From Pseudomonas tumuqii (GTDB taxonomy: Bacteria; Pseudomonadota; Gammaproteobacteria; Pseudomonadales; Pseudomonadaceae): a stretch of DNA of 64,000 bases. The notes beneath the pieces were generated by a model. It searched no databases and was not told the DNA's origin. It saw only the letters and a list, made by a program, of their open reading frames with translations. Positions within the stretch are counted from its first letter, which is position 1. Each line of letters begins with the position of its first letter. Of this stretch, positions 34,264-42,720 are shown in pieces. The translations under genes were made by a program, and so were the position numbers. Where the stretch lies: the NCBI RefSeq assembly GCF_013184545.1, contig NZ_JAAOJA010000003.1:186001-250000 (forward strand). The letters run 5' to 3'.

Positions 34264-35685
34264 ATGGCAGGCGTAATTGATGGCATCACAGGTGTTAACA
34301 GCGGGCTTCCCATCACCAATATGGTGACGGCGATAGTCAACGCGGAAAAGGCGCCGAAAGAAGCGCAATTGGCCCGCCTGGAGAAGTCCACTACTACCAA
34401 ATTCTCTGCCCTGGGTGAGCTCAAGAGCGCGTTGAGCGCCTTTCAAGCAGCCATGAAAGACTTGAACAGCGCCACCTTGTTCGAGAAGCGCACGGCCGTA
34501 TCGTCCAATACCAGCACCTTGACTGCCAGCGCCAGTAAAACGGCTACACCGGGCATCTACAAAATAGAAGTGCAGAGCCTGGCAGCCGCCAGCAAGGTTG
34601 CTACGGCTGCTGTGGCTGGTGGTTTCTCGAGTGGCGCAAGCGAGCAGACGCTTACGGTCAAATTAGGTGCCGGCGATACTGGTACCGCGGTCACTATTGC
34701 TGCCGGATCCGATCTGGCCAGTACTCGTGATCAGCTCAATGCCGCGCTGAAAGACCAGGGCATCAGCGCAACCATTGTCAATAATCCGGTAAATGGTGAG
34801 TCGCGCTTGGTATTTAGCGCCACTGAAACCGGTGCCGATAAAGATCTGATGGTCACCGGTACGGGTAATCTGTCAGCGCTGGATGTTGATGGCAGCATCG
34901 CGCTGAGCACCGGCAGTGCAGCCAGCTCGGGCTATATCGTGCAGGCTGCGAATGCCGAGTTTACGGTTGATGGCTTGGCTCTCAGTAGCGCAACCAATAA
35001 AGTCAGCGGTGCCATAGCTGATGTCGATTTTGAGTTGCTGGAAAAGACCGAAGTCGGTAAGTCCATTACCTTGACCGTCGGGCAGGACAGTGCTGGCGTA
35101 AAAGCCAGCATCAAGACCTTTGTCGATGCTTATAACAAGCTGATCAGTACTAGCAACAAGTTGACTAGCGTCACTAAAGTAGGCGAGGACGGTACCCCGC
35201 TTGTTGGTGGTCTGGTGGGTGACTCCACCGTGCGTAATTTGCTCAGTGGCGTGCGTAATGAACTGGTCAATCCTTCCGGTCAGGAGGGTGTACGAGTACT
35301 TGCCGATTTGGGTATCACTACCCAGAAAGACGGCACCCTGAAAATCGATGACACCAAACTTGATCCTGCTTTGCAGGATAACTTCGATGCGGTAGGTGCA
35401 TTTTTTACTGGCGATACCGGGTTGATGAGTCGGGTGGATAAGCGCATTGATGGGTTTATCCAGACTGGCGGTATTCTTGAGCAACGTATGAAAGCGCTAG
35501 AAAGTACGCGAAGCGATATCAAGACACAGACAGAAAACCTGAATAGGCGCGTTGAGCAAATGCAAACCCGCTTGCTTGCTCAGTTCAATGCCATGGATGC
35601 ATTGGTCGGGCAGTTGAAAAGTACAGGTGATCAACTCGCTCAGGTGTTTGCCAATCTCCCTGGTGTTGTAAAAAAGGATAGTTAA
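34264..35685 (+). CDS. fliD: Flagellar filament cap protein FliD (HAP2)
   Basis: A 473-residue cap protein. The N-terminal FliD domain (GLPITNMVTAIVNAEKAPKE; ARLEKSTTTKFSALGELKSA) and C-terminal coiled region (MKALESTRSDIKTQTENLNR; MQTRLLAQFNAMDALVGQL) are typical; the exposed middle is variable. It caps the filament and folds exported flagellin. The stop is 3 bp before the next gene, so the first FliS-like protein is coupled to it. Confidence 0.96.
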   Translation: MAGVIDGITGVNSGLPITNMVTAIVNAEKAPKEAQLARLEKSTTTKFSALGELKSALSAFQAAMKDLNSATLFEKRTAVSSNTSTLTASASKTATPGIYKIEVQSLAAASKVATAAVAGGFSSGASEQTLTVKLGAGDTGTAVTIAAGSDLASTRDQLNAALKDQGISATIVNNPVNGESRLVFSATETGADKDLMVTGTGNLSALDVDGSIALSTGSAASSGYIVQAANAEFTVDGLALSSATNKVSGAIADVDFELLEKTEVGKSITLTVGQDSAGVKASIKTFVDAYNKLISTSNKLTSVTKVGEDGTPLVGGLVGDSTVRNLLSGVRNELVNPSGQEGVRVLADLGITTQKDGTLKIDDTKLDPALQDNFDAVGAFFTGDTGLMSRVDKRIDGFIQTGGILEQRMKALESTRSDIKTQTENLNRRVEQMQTRLLAQFNAMDALVGQLKSTGDQLAQVFANLPGVVKKDS

Positions 35686-35688
35686 GGC

Positions 35689-36075
35689 GTGAGCAAGCCA
35701 ATCGATACCTACAAGAGCGTCAAGGTCAGCCAGGAAGTAACGCCTTATCAAACCGTGCAGTTGCTGCTGGATGGCGCGCTTGAGCGTATTTCCCTGGCGC
35801 TGCTGGCGCAGGAGCAAGGCAACCACGGCATACGTGGTGAGGCTGTTGGTGCGACTATTTCCATCATTAGCGTTCTGCAGGGCAGTCTGGATAAAGAACT
35901 CGGTGGGGATATTGCGGAGAATCTGGATTCGCTTTACGACTACATGACCCGACGGCTTGCCGGTGTGGCGCTTGATAGCACTCCCCGTAGTCTGCAAGAG
36001 GTGCAGGGCTTGCTGGTGCAGATACGTGATGCCTGGATCGCGATCGGGCCTGAGGTCGAGCCGGTAGCCTCTTGA
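35689..36075 (+). CDS. FliS-like flagellar export chaperone, divergent copy
   Basis: A 128-residue FliS homologue with GTG start. It keeps the FliS frame ([39 protein letters not shown] near 75-95) but the usual SPHRLI motif reads TPYQTV and helix residues diverge. FliS binds the C-terminus of flagellin to prevent premature polymerisation; a second copy after fliD occurs in other Pseudomonas. It is expected to be transcribed with fliD. Whether it serves FliC, FlaG or FliD is not known. Confidence 0.85.
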   Translation: MSKPIDTYKSVKVSQEVTPYQTVQLLLDGALERISLALLAQEQGNHGIRGEAVGATISIISVLQGSLDKELGGDIAENLDSLYDYMTRRLAGVALDSTPRSLQEVQGLLVQIRDAWIAIGPEVEPVAS

Positions 36076-36167
36076 GGCCGGAGGCGCTTCATCGATGCCT
36101 GGAAAGTGGCTTTCCAATTCCTGTTTGACGAGTTAAATCAATCAGTTGTGTTATTTTCACGTCGCCC

Positions 36168-36194
36168 TAAAGCTGCTGCCGGCACTGCCGATAC
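36168..36194 (+). promoter_or_regulatory. Sigma-28 promoter of the second fliS
   Basis: TAAAGCTG-N11-GCCGATAC matches the FliA consensus at 13 of 16 positions with exact spacing. The predicted start near 36201 is about 31 nt before the ATG. Confidence 0.85.
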
Positions 36195-36231
36195 ATGAAG
36201 TATTCCCGCACTACACTGGAGTACCTTCAGC

Positions 36232-36612
36232 ATGAACGCGATGGCAGCCATGAAGCAGTATCAAAGCGTCAACACCCAGGCCCAGGCCGTGGATGCCAGC
36301 CCCCACCGGTTGATCCAGATGCTGATGGAAGGTGGTCTGACCCGTATCGCCCAGGCGCGTGGCGCCATGGAGCGCGAGCAGACATCGATGAAGGGTGAGC
36401 TGATCGGCAAGGCCATCGGCATCATCGGTGGTCTGCGCGAAGGCCTGGATCTGCAGAAGGGTGGCGAGTTGGCGGCCAACCTGGATAACCTCTACCAGTA
36501 CATGGTTTCCCGTTTACTTGAGGCCAATGTGAAAAATGACGCCACGTCGCTCGATGAAGTGGCGGGGCTGTTGCGCAATGTGAAGACAGGCTGGGACGCG
36601 ATCGGCCAGTGA
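36232..36612 (+). CDS. fliS: Flagellar export chaperone FliS
   Basis: A 126-residue protein with the canonical FliS sequence: YQSVNTQAQAVDASPHRLIQ (about 9-28), KGELIGKAIGIIGGLREGL, and GGELAANLDNLYQYMVSRLL. It keeps flagellin monomeric before export. Unlike the first copy, it has its own sigma-28 promoter and is followed by a fliT-like gene, so it would be made together with flagellin. Confidence 0.95.
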   Translation: MNAMAAMKQYQSVNTQAQAVDASPHRLIQMLMEGGLTRIAQARGAMEREQTSMKGELIGKAIGIIGGLREGLDLQKGGELAANLDNLYQYMVSRLLEANVKNDATSLDEVAGLLRNVKTGWDAIGQ

Positions 36613-36641
36613 TGCAGTCTGACGCTTTAAGGAGCACGCAC

Positions 36642-36938
36642 ATGAGTTCATCTGTCCAGCGTCTGGAAAAGACTGGAAGCGCCTTGCGCGATGCCTTGGC
36701 CGCACAGGATTGGGCGGCCATCGGCGAATTGGATCTGCAGTGCCGCCAAGCCGTTGACGAAGCCATGGTCGAGTCCGTGCAGGACGAAGACGTGCTGCGC
36801 GCGCGCATGCAGGAGTTGCTGGATCTGTACCGCGAGCTGGTCGATGTCTGTCAGTTGGAGCAACGGCGCCTGGCGGGCGAGCTGATGCAGCTGAACCAGG
36901 CCCAGCAAGGGGCCAAGGTCTACCAGTTGTTTGGGTGA
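36642..36938 (+). CDS. FliT-like flagellar protein
   Basis: A 98-residue helical protein from ATG 36642, behind TTAAGGAG; an upstream ATG at 36609 overlaps the fliS stop but lacks a binding site. In E. coli, FliT is the FliD chaperone; here size, position after fliS and the helical EELLDLYRELVDVCQLEQ-like segments suggest the same role, although sequence similarity is low. In P. aeruginosa the equivalent gene is a hypothetical between fliS and fleQ. Confidence 0.75.
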   Translation: MSSSVQRLEKTGSALRDALAAQDWAAIGELDLQCRQAVDEAMVESVQDEDVLRARMQELLDLYRELVDVCQLEQRRLAGELMQLNQAQQGAKVYQLFG

Positions 36939-36965
36939 TGGGTTAGCGGGGCTAGTACAGTTCGA

Positions 36966-37192
36966 AGGATGGCGCGGGCCGCGTAGGATGAGCGCAGCGA
37001 TATCCATCGAGCGATTTATGCCCGCGGACTGACCCTCGGCAAAGGCGCCAGCCGGTACTCGGCACCTGATGGGTTACGCCGCACGCAGAACGCGGCCTTG
37101 ATCGCAGCTATCTGGCGGCTAACCCATCCTACGGAGCTGTACAGTTCGTAGGATGGTGCGGGCCGCGTAGGCTGAGCGCAGCGATACCCCTC
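36966..37192. repeat. Composite repeat block between fliT-like gene and fleQ
   Basis: Two direct copies of the GTAGGATG...GAGCGCAGCGATA module (36966-37008 and 37148-37192) flank a different palindromic element (37045-37134). The inner element contains GATGGGTTACGCCGCA and GGCGGCTAACCCATCCTACG as inverted ends (TGGGTTA/TAACCCA). The arrangement looks like one element lying between two copies of another. The rest of the 447-bp gap holds the fleQ upstream region. Confidence 0.9.
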
Positions 37193-37278
37193 GAGCTATT
37201 CATGCAAAGCTGAGTTCCCCCTTCTTGCAAACAATCGCTTAGGCAATTGGTCGTGAATATCAAAAAAAGCACGCCATA

Positions 37279-37310
37279 AAATTGACTATTTTCGATAAAT
37301 TGACTTTACT
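37279..37310 (+). promoter_or_regulatory. Candidate fleQ promoter with paired AAATTGACT boxes
   Basis: AAATTGACT occurs twice as direct repeats 18 bp apart (37279 and 37297). The first overlaps a possible -35 TTGACT (37282) spaced 17 bp from TTTACT (37305), a 4/6 match to -10. The second box reads GATAAATTGAC, resembling FleQ half-sites. The 75-nt region to the start shows no sigma-54 element, as expected for the master regulator. Confidence 0.4.
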
Positions 37311-37385
37311 AGCGGCCAATTGCCAGCGTAGTTGTCGTGTTCGACAGAGTGCGCTTCCGTTCGCTCCCAGGATCAGATCAAAAAT

Positions 37386-38858
37386 ATGTGGCGTGAAACG
37401 AAAATTCTGCTGATTGACGATGACAGCGAGCGACGTCGGGATTTGACGGTGATCCTGAATTTCCTGGGCGAAGATCACCTCGCATGTGGCAGCCGTGACT
37501 GGCAGGATGCGGTCGCGCCATTGTCCGCCAGCAGGGAGGTGCTCAGCGTATTGCTCGGTGATGTGCAGGCCAAGGGCGGGGTCCTGGAGATCCTCAAGCA
37601 AACTGCTGCCTGGGACGAGTTTCTGCCGATCCTGCTGATTGACGAGCATGCGGCCGCGGAATGGCCGGAAGAGTTGCGCCGCCGTGTGCTGGCGACCCTG
37701 GAAATGCCGCTTAGCTACAACAAACTGCTCGATTCCTTGCACCGTGCCCAGGTCTACCGCGAGATGTACGACCAGGCGCGCGAGCGCGGTCGTCAGCGTG
37801 AACCGAATCTGTTCCGCAGCCTGGTCGGTACCAGCCGCGCCATCCAGCAGGTGCGGCAGATGATGCAGCAGGTGGCCGATACCGAGGCCAGCGTGCTGAT
37901 CCTCGGTGAGTCGGGCACCGGTAAAGAAGTGGTGGCGCGCAACCTGCACTATCACTCCAAGCGCCGTGAAGCGCCTTTCGTGCCGATCAACTGTGGCGCG
38001 ATTCCCGCGGAGTTGCTGGAAAGCGAACTGTTCGGCCATGAGAAGGGCGCCTTTACCGGCGCGATCACCAGCCGCGCCGGGCGTTTCGAATTGGCCAATG
38101 GCGGCACCCTGTTCCTCGATGAAATTGGCGACATGCCCCTGTCGATGCAGGTCAAGCTGCTGCGGGTGCTGCAAGAACGCACCTACGAGCGGGTTGGCAG
38201 CAACAAGACGCAAAGTGCCGATGTACGCATCATCGCGGCGACCCACAAGAATCTGGAGGAGATGATCGAAGCGGGTAGTTTTCGCGAGGATCTCTACTAC
38301 CGGCTGAATGTATTCCCCATCGAAATGGCGCCGCTGCGCGAGCGTATCGAAGATATTCCCCTGCTGATGAACGAGCTGATCTCGCGCATGGAGCACGAGA
38401 AGCGCGGCTCGATCCGTTTCAACTCGGCGGCGATCATGTCGCTGTGCCGCCACGACTGGGCGGGCAATGTGCGCGAGCTGGCCAATCTGGTCGAGCGCAT
38501 GGCGATCATGCATCCCTATGGGGTGATCGGCGTGGGCGAGCTGCCGAAGAAATTCCGTCATGTCGACGATGAAGACGAGGATTTGACCGCCAGCCTGCGT
38601 GAGGATCTGGAGGAGCGCGCGGCCATCATCGCCGGGCTGCCTGGGGTCAATACGCCAGCCATGCTGCCGGCCGAAGGCCTCGATCTGAAAGACTACCTGG
38701 GCAACCTCGAGCAGGGCTTGATCCAGCAGGCGCTCGATGACGCCAGCGGTGTGGTCGCCCGGGCGGCAGAGCGCTTGCGCATTCGCCGCACCACCCTGGT
38801 CGAGAAAATGCGCAAGTACGGCATGAGCCGGCGCGAGGACGAGGCGCAGGAAGACTGA
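37386..38858 (+). CDS. fleQ: Transcriptional regulator FleQ, sigma-54 activator
   Basis: ATG 37386 gives 490 residues, the exact P. aeruginosa length. An N-terminal receiver-like FleQ domain (about 1-120; [20 protein letters not shown]), AAA+ domain (about 142-380) with Walker A GESGTGKE at 174-181 and the sigma-54 contact GAFTGA at 221-226, and a C-terminal HTH (about 455-485; [20 protein letters not shown]). FleQ starts the flagellar cascade with RpoN, is antagonised by FleN, and in P. aeruginosa senses c-di-GMP to control biofilm genes. It is monocistronic and flanked on both sides by repeat elements. Confidence 0.98.
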   Translation: MWRETKILLIDDDSERRRDLTVILNFLGEDHLACGSRDWQDAVAPLSASREVLSVLLGDVQAKGGVLEILKQTAAWDEFLPILLIDEHAAAEWPEELRRRVLATLEMPLSYNKLLDSLHRAQVYREMYDQARERGRQREPNLFRSLVGTSRAIQQVRQMMQQVADTEASVLILGESGTGKEVVARNLHYHSKRREAPFVPINCGAIPAELLESELFGHEKGAFTGAITSRAGRFELANGGTLFLDEIGDMPLSMQVKLLRVLQERTYERVGSNKTQSADVRIIAATHKNLEEMIEAGSFREDLYYRLNVFPIEMAPLRERIEDIPLLMNELISRMEHEKRGSIRFNSAAIMSLCRHDWAGNVRELANLVERMAIMHPYGVIGVGELPKKFRHVDDEDEDLTASLREDLEERAAIIAGLPGVNTPAMLPAEGLDLKDYLGNLEQGLIQQALDDASGVVARAAERLRIRRTTLVEKMRKYGMSRREDEAQED

Positions 38859-38913
38859 TGCCGTAGGGGCGTAAGCCGGTACGAGTCTTGCTGTCGCGCC
38901 GATCAAGCGCCGT

Positions 38914-39076
38914 CCGTAGGTTGGGTTAGCAGCGGGCACCTATCCTGAATCAAATTCAGCCTTGAACCGCCGCGTAACCCAACATGGCGTCAGCCGGTAT
39001 GCCGCATCTGATGGGTTACGCCGCATTCAAAACGCTACCTTGATCGAAGCTCTGTGGCGGCTAACCCATCCTACGG
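38914..39076. repeat. Repeat block between fleQ and fleS
   Basis: Two adjacent modules: 38914-38984 with inverted ends GTTGGGTTA/TAACCCAAC, and 38987-39076, a close copy of the palindromic element found upstream of fleQ at 37045-37134 (shared CAGCCGGTA, CTGATGGGTTACGCCGCA, GGCGGCTAACCCATCCTACG), in the same orientation. Downstream to 39290 there are further REP-like fragments (GCGGCTAAAGC, GCTCCCACGAG) and otherwise nothing in the 521-bp gap until the fleS promoter. Confidence 0.9.
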
Positions 39077-39311
39077 GTCTACTTCAGCCGCGATGCTTTC
39101 AGTGCCTTGACGGCCCATCGCGGCTAAAGCGGAACGCCGCCCGGCCGCTCCCACGAGAGTTCGGGGTTGAACCGACATTTCAACGTTGTCGCGACACCAG
39201 CCAACTGCCAGCGAGTCAGGGTCTTGGCGCCACTGCATTCAATTCAGCCGGGGCTTTGACGCAACCGACGGCCTTGTTTTTCAAGGCATTGAAAAATAAC
39301 CAATTTTTTTT

Positions 39312-39327
39312 AGGCACGGGTATTGCT
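39312..39327 (+). promoter_or_regulatory. Sigma-54 promoter of fleSR
   Basis: AGGCACGGGTATTGCT has GG-N10-GC and GGCACG/TTGCT blocks. An AT-rich run (CAATTTTTTTT) precedes it. The predicted start is about 40 nt before fleS. Confidence 0.9.
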
Positions 39328-39379
39328 AACTCTCTGCTAACTGACTGTCTTATGACGGCTCGCCAGGCGAGAGAGAATA

Positions 39380-40594
39380 ATGAAGCCCAACGCCCAACCT
39401 TCCCGGAATGCTGAACTCGAACCTGCGGTTTCTCAGGAGCTGACCAGTCGCGCCAGCCTGGAGCAGGCGTTTGCGCGCTTCAACCAGATGTCGACTCAGT
39501 TCAGCGAGTCTTACAGCATGCTGGAGGATCGGGTCGCCGAGTTGAAGGGGCAGTTGGCCCTGATCAGCGCCCAGCGCATGCAGGAGCTGGCCGAGAAGGA
39601 GCGCCTGGCCTATCGCCTGCAAAGCCTGCTGGATCTGCTGCCCGGTGGGGTCATCGTCATCGACGGGCAGGGCGTGGTGCGTGAAGCCAATCCGGTGGCG
39701 TGCAATCTGCTCGGTCTGCCGCTGCTCGGCATGCTCTGGCGTCAGGTGATCGCGCGCAACTTCGCCCCGCGTGAGGACGATGGCCACGAAATCTCCCTGA
39801 AAGATGGTCGGCGCCTGTCGATTGCCACCCGCTCGTTGCAAGGCGAGCCGGGGCAGCTGGTGCTGCTCACCGACCTGACAGAAACCCGGCGCCTGCAGGA
39901 TCAGCTGGCGCGGCATGAGCGCTTGTCCGCGCTGGGGCGCATGGTCGCCTCCCTGGCTCATCAGATTCGTACGCCGCTGTCGGCGGCGTTGCTCTATGCC
40001 AGCCATTTGACTGAGCAGGTGTTGCCGGTCGAGCAGCAGCAGCGCTTCGCCGGACGCCTGAAAGAACGTCTGCATGAGCTGGAGCACCAGGTGCGCGACA
40101 TGCTGATCTTCGCCCGTGGTGACCTGCCGCTGCCGGATCGGCTGACGCCCAAGGCAGTGTTCGAGGCGCTGCAGGCTGCGGCCGAGCCCCATGTGCGCGG
40201 CATGACGGTGCGTTGGCAGTGCGACAGTCGTGACGGCGAGTTGCTGTGTAACCGCGACACCCTGGTCGGTAGCGTGCTCAACCTGATCGAGAACGCGATC
40301 CAGGCCGCCGGGCGCGAGGCGCGCTTGAAGATTCATCTGTATCAGCGTGGCAACAGCTTGCGCCTGTGCATCAGCGACAGCGGTCCGGGTATCGACAACG
40401 TCACCCTGGCTCGTCTGGGCGAACCCTTCTTTACCACCAAGACCACCGGTACCGGCCTCGGTCTGGCCGTGGTCAAGGCAGTGGCGCGCGCCCATCAGGG
40501 CGAATTGCAGGTGCGTTCGCGGATCGCGCGCGGCACCTGTGCCTTATTGATTCTGCCGTTGATTCCCGCGGCACAACCCTTGATTCAGGAGTAG
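39380..40594 (+). CDS. fleS: Two-component sensor kinase FleS
   Basis: A 404-residue soluble histidine kinase without membrane segments: a coiled coil (about 25-75), a PAS domain (about 80-170; LLDLLPGGVIVIDGQG), then the H-box LAHQIRTPLS with H194, N-box NLIENAIQA, G1 DSGPGI and G2 GTGLGLAV. FleS phosphorylates FleR to activate hook and rod genes. It lies 4 bp before fleR. Confidence 0.97.
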   Translation: MKPNAQPSRNAELEPAVSQELTSRASLEQAFARFNQMSTQFSESYSMLEDRVAELKGQLALISAQRMQELAEKERLAYRLQSLLDLLPGGVIVIDGQGVVREANPVACNLLGLPLLGMLWRQVIARNFAPREDDGHEISLKDGRRLSIATRSLQGEPGQLVLLTDLTETRRLQDQLARHERLSALGRMVASLAHQIRTPLSAALLYASHLTEQVLPVEQQQRFAGRLKERLHELEHQVRDMLIFARGDLPLPDRLTPKAVFEALQAAAEPHVRGMTVRWQCDSRDGELLCNRDTLVGSVLNLIENAIQAAGREARLKIHLYQRGNSLRLCISDSGPGIDNVTLARLGEPFFTTKTTGTGLGLAVVKAVARAHQGELQVRSRIARGTCALLILPLIPAAQPLIQE

Positions 40595-40598
40595 CACC

Positions 40599-42002
40599 AT
40601 GGCTGCCAAAGTTCTGCTGGTCGAAGACGACCGCGCCCTGCGCGAAGCCCTGGCCGATACGCTGGCGCTGGGTGGTCACGACTATCGGGTGGTGGATTGT
40701 GCCGAAGCGGCGTTGGTGGCCTTGACGCAGGAGCCTTTCGGTCTGGTGATCAGCGACGTGAACATGCCGGGTATGGACGGTCATCAATTATTGGCCCTGA
40801 TCCGCCAGCGTCAGCCGCAACTGCCGGTGCTGCTGATGACCGCCTTCGCGGCGGTCGAGCGGGCGGTGGATGCGATACGCCAGGGTGCGGCGGATTACCT
40901 GGTCAAGCCGTTCGAGCCGAAAACCCTGTTGGCGCTGGTCGATCGCCATGCCCTCGGGCGTGTGACGGCGACCGAGCAGGACGGCCCGGTGGCGCTGGAG
41001 CCGGCCAGCGTGCAGTTGCTCGAGCTGGCTACGCGGGTGGCGCAGAGCGATTCGACGGTGTTGATCACCGGCGAGTCCGGCACCGGCAAGGAGGTGCTGG
41101 CGCGCTTCATTCACCAGCAGTCGCCGCGGGCGGCGAAGCCGTTCATTGCGATCAACTGCGCGGCGATTCCCGACAACATGCTTGAAGCCACGCTGTTCGG
41201 CCATGAGAAGGGTTCTTTCACCGGCGCCATCGCCAGCGCGCCGGGCAAGTTCGAGCTGGCCGAGGGCGGCACCATTCTGCTCGATGAAATTTCCGAAATG
41301 CCGCAAGGCCTGCAAGCCAAGCTGTTGCGCGTGCTGCAGGAGCGTGAAGTGGAGCGGGTGGGGGGGCGCAAGCCGATCAGCCTGGACATTCGCGTGCTGG
41401 CCACCAGCAACCGCGACCTGGCCGGCGAAGTGGCGGCGGGGCGCTTCCGCGAGGACCTCTACTATCGCCTGTCGGTCTTCCCGCTGGCCTGGCAACCGTT
41501 GCGCGAGCGCCCGGCCGACATCCTGCCGTTGGCCGAGCGACTGCTGGCCAAGCACGTCAAAAAAATGAATCACGCGCCTATTCGTCTTTCGCCGCAGGCC
41601 CAGGCGAGCCTGGTGAGTCATGCCTGGCCGGGTAACGTGCGTGAACTGGATAACGCCATTCAGCGCGCGTTGATCCTGCAGCAGGGTGGCCTGATCCAGC
41701 CGCAGGATCTGTGCCTGACGGCCGCTGTTGGCAGTCTCGCGCCTGCGCCCAGGCCGTTCCTGGCGGTGGTGCCGGCGAGCGTGACGGTGACGCCGGAGGT
41801 CGTTGCGGCCGAGGCTGGCGCCTTGGGTGAAGACCTGCGCCGGCATGAGTTCCAGATGATCATCGATATCCTGCGCGCCGAGCGTGGGCGCCGCAAGGAA
41901 GCCGCCGAGCGCCTGGGTATCAGCCCGCGTACCCTGCGTTACAAGCTGGCGCAGATGCGCGATGCCGGCATGGATGTGGAGGCTTATCTGTTTGCCAGCT
42001 AG
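40599..42002 (+). CDS. fleR: Two-component response regulator FleR, sigma-54 activator
   Basis: A 467-residue NtrC-type regulator: a receiver domain (1-120) with acidic pair D10/D11, phospho-acceptor D53 and VKP lysine; an AAA+ domain with GESGTGKE Walker A and a sigma-54 contact loop reading GSFTGA instead of GAFTGA; a Fis-type HTH at the C-terminus (RRKEAAERLGISPRTLRYKL). FleR activates the middle sigma-54 promoters, such as those of flgB and flgF. No clear terminator follows. Confidence 0.97.
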   Translation: MAAKVLLVEDDRALREALADTLALGGHDYRVVDCAEAALVALTQEPFGLVISDVNMPGMDGHQLLALIRQRQPQLPVLLMTAFAAVERAVDAIRQGAADYLVKPFEPKTLLALVDRHALGRVTATEQDGPVALEPASVQLLELATRVAQSDSTVLITGESGTGKEVLARFIHQQSPRAAKPFIAINCAAIPDNMLEATLFGHEKGSFTGAIASAPGKFELAEGGTILLDEISEMPQGLQAKLLRVLQEREVERVGGRKPISLDIRVLATSNRDLAGEVAAGRFREDLYYRLSVFPLAWQPLRERPADILPLAERLLAKHVKKMNHAPIRLSPQAQASLVSHAWPGNVRELDNAIQRALILQQGGLIQPQDLCLTAAVGSLAPAPRPFLAVVPASVTVTPEVVAAEAGALGEDLRRHEFQMIIDILRAERGRRKEAAERLGISPRTLRYKLAQMRDAGMDVEAYLFAS

Positions 42003-42017
42003 TGGCGCGTCACGCCA

Positions 42018-42063
42018 GAGATTGCGCTTCTCGTAGGAGATTGCGCTTCTCGTAGGAGATTGC
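42018..42063. repeat. Short 19-bp tandem repeat downstream of fleR
   Basis: GAGATTGCGCTTCTCGTAG occurs at 42018 and again at 42037, with a partial third copy. The rest of the 372-bp fleR-fliE gap contains REP-like debris (CTGTAGGAG, GGCGGACCTTGTCCGCC) and the fliE promoter. Confidence 0.8.
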
Positions 42064-42302
42064 CTGCCGTCTTCGACGTCGCGCTATCGCGCAGCAAACT
42101 ATGTCGGAGCCGACATTTCCGCGGCTAGCCCGGATGAAATCCGGGAAGTTGTGTCGGCTATCCCCGGATTGCCTGCTGCTCCTGTAGGAGGGCCGCCCCG
42201 GCGCGATGCTGTTGCTTGTGGGCGGACCTTGTCCGCCAATCGCCGCAAGGTCGCGCCGCCTACGAGGGAGTGCGTTGCCTGCTCCCCCGTTTCCACCTTA
42301 CC

Positions 42303-42318
42303 TGGCACCCTTGTTGCA
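42303..42318 (+). promoter_or_regulatory. Sigma-54 promoter of fliEFGHIJ
   Basis: TGGCACCCTTGTTGCA shows full TGGCAC and TTGCA blocks with GG-N10-GC. Predicted start about 45 nt before fliE. Confidence 0.93.
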
Positions 42319-42374
42319 ATATCCCTGTTACGAGCCGCGTAGTGTCAAAAAACCGCGGCCAGTGGAGGAAGGTC

Positions 42375-42704
42375 ATGAGCCAGGGTATTCAATTCAATCG
42401 CTTGATGCTGGAAATGCGTGCCATGCAGACCGAGGCGATGGCGCGGCAGCAGCCGGTCGTCAGTGCGCCGGAACCCGGGGCGCCGAGCTTCTCGGACATG
42501 CTGGGTCAGGCGGTGAACAAGGTCAACGAAACCCAGCAGACCTCCAACCAGCTGGCCACTGCCTTTGAAATGGGCAAGAGCGGGGTGGACTTGAGCGATG
42601 TGATGATTGCCTCGCAGAAAGCCAGCGTGTCGTTCCAGGCCATGACCCAGGTTCGCAACAAGCTGGTTCAGGCGTATCAAGACATCATGCAGATGCCGGT
42701 TTAA
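42375..42704 (+). CDS. fliE: Flagellar hook-basal body complex protein FliE
   Basis: ATG 42375, behind GGAGGAAGG, gives 109 residues. The conserved C-terminal part reads [20 protein letters not shown] then [19 protein letters not shown], the FliE signature. FliE connects the MS ring to the rod and is the first export substrate. First gene of the fliEFGHIJ operon, 16 bp before fliF. The frame extends upstream across the promoter, so earlier starts are rejected. Confidence 0.97.
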   Translation: MSQGIQFNRLMLEMRAMQTEAMARQQPVVSAPEPGAPSFSDMLGQAVNKVNETQQTSNQLATAFEMGKSGVDLSDVMIASQKASVSFQAMTQVRNKLVQAYQDIMQMPV

Positions 42705-42720
42705 GGGTAGGTTCTAGATC

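Noticed and set aside
37200..37230. Sigma-54 element upstream of fleQ (CTTCTTGCAAAC)
   Set aside because: TTGCA is present but no GG lies 10 bp upstream of the GC.
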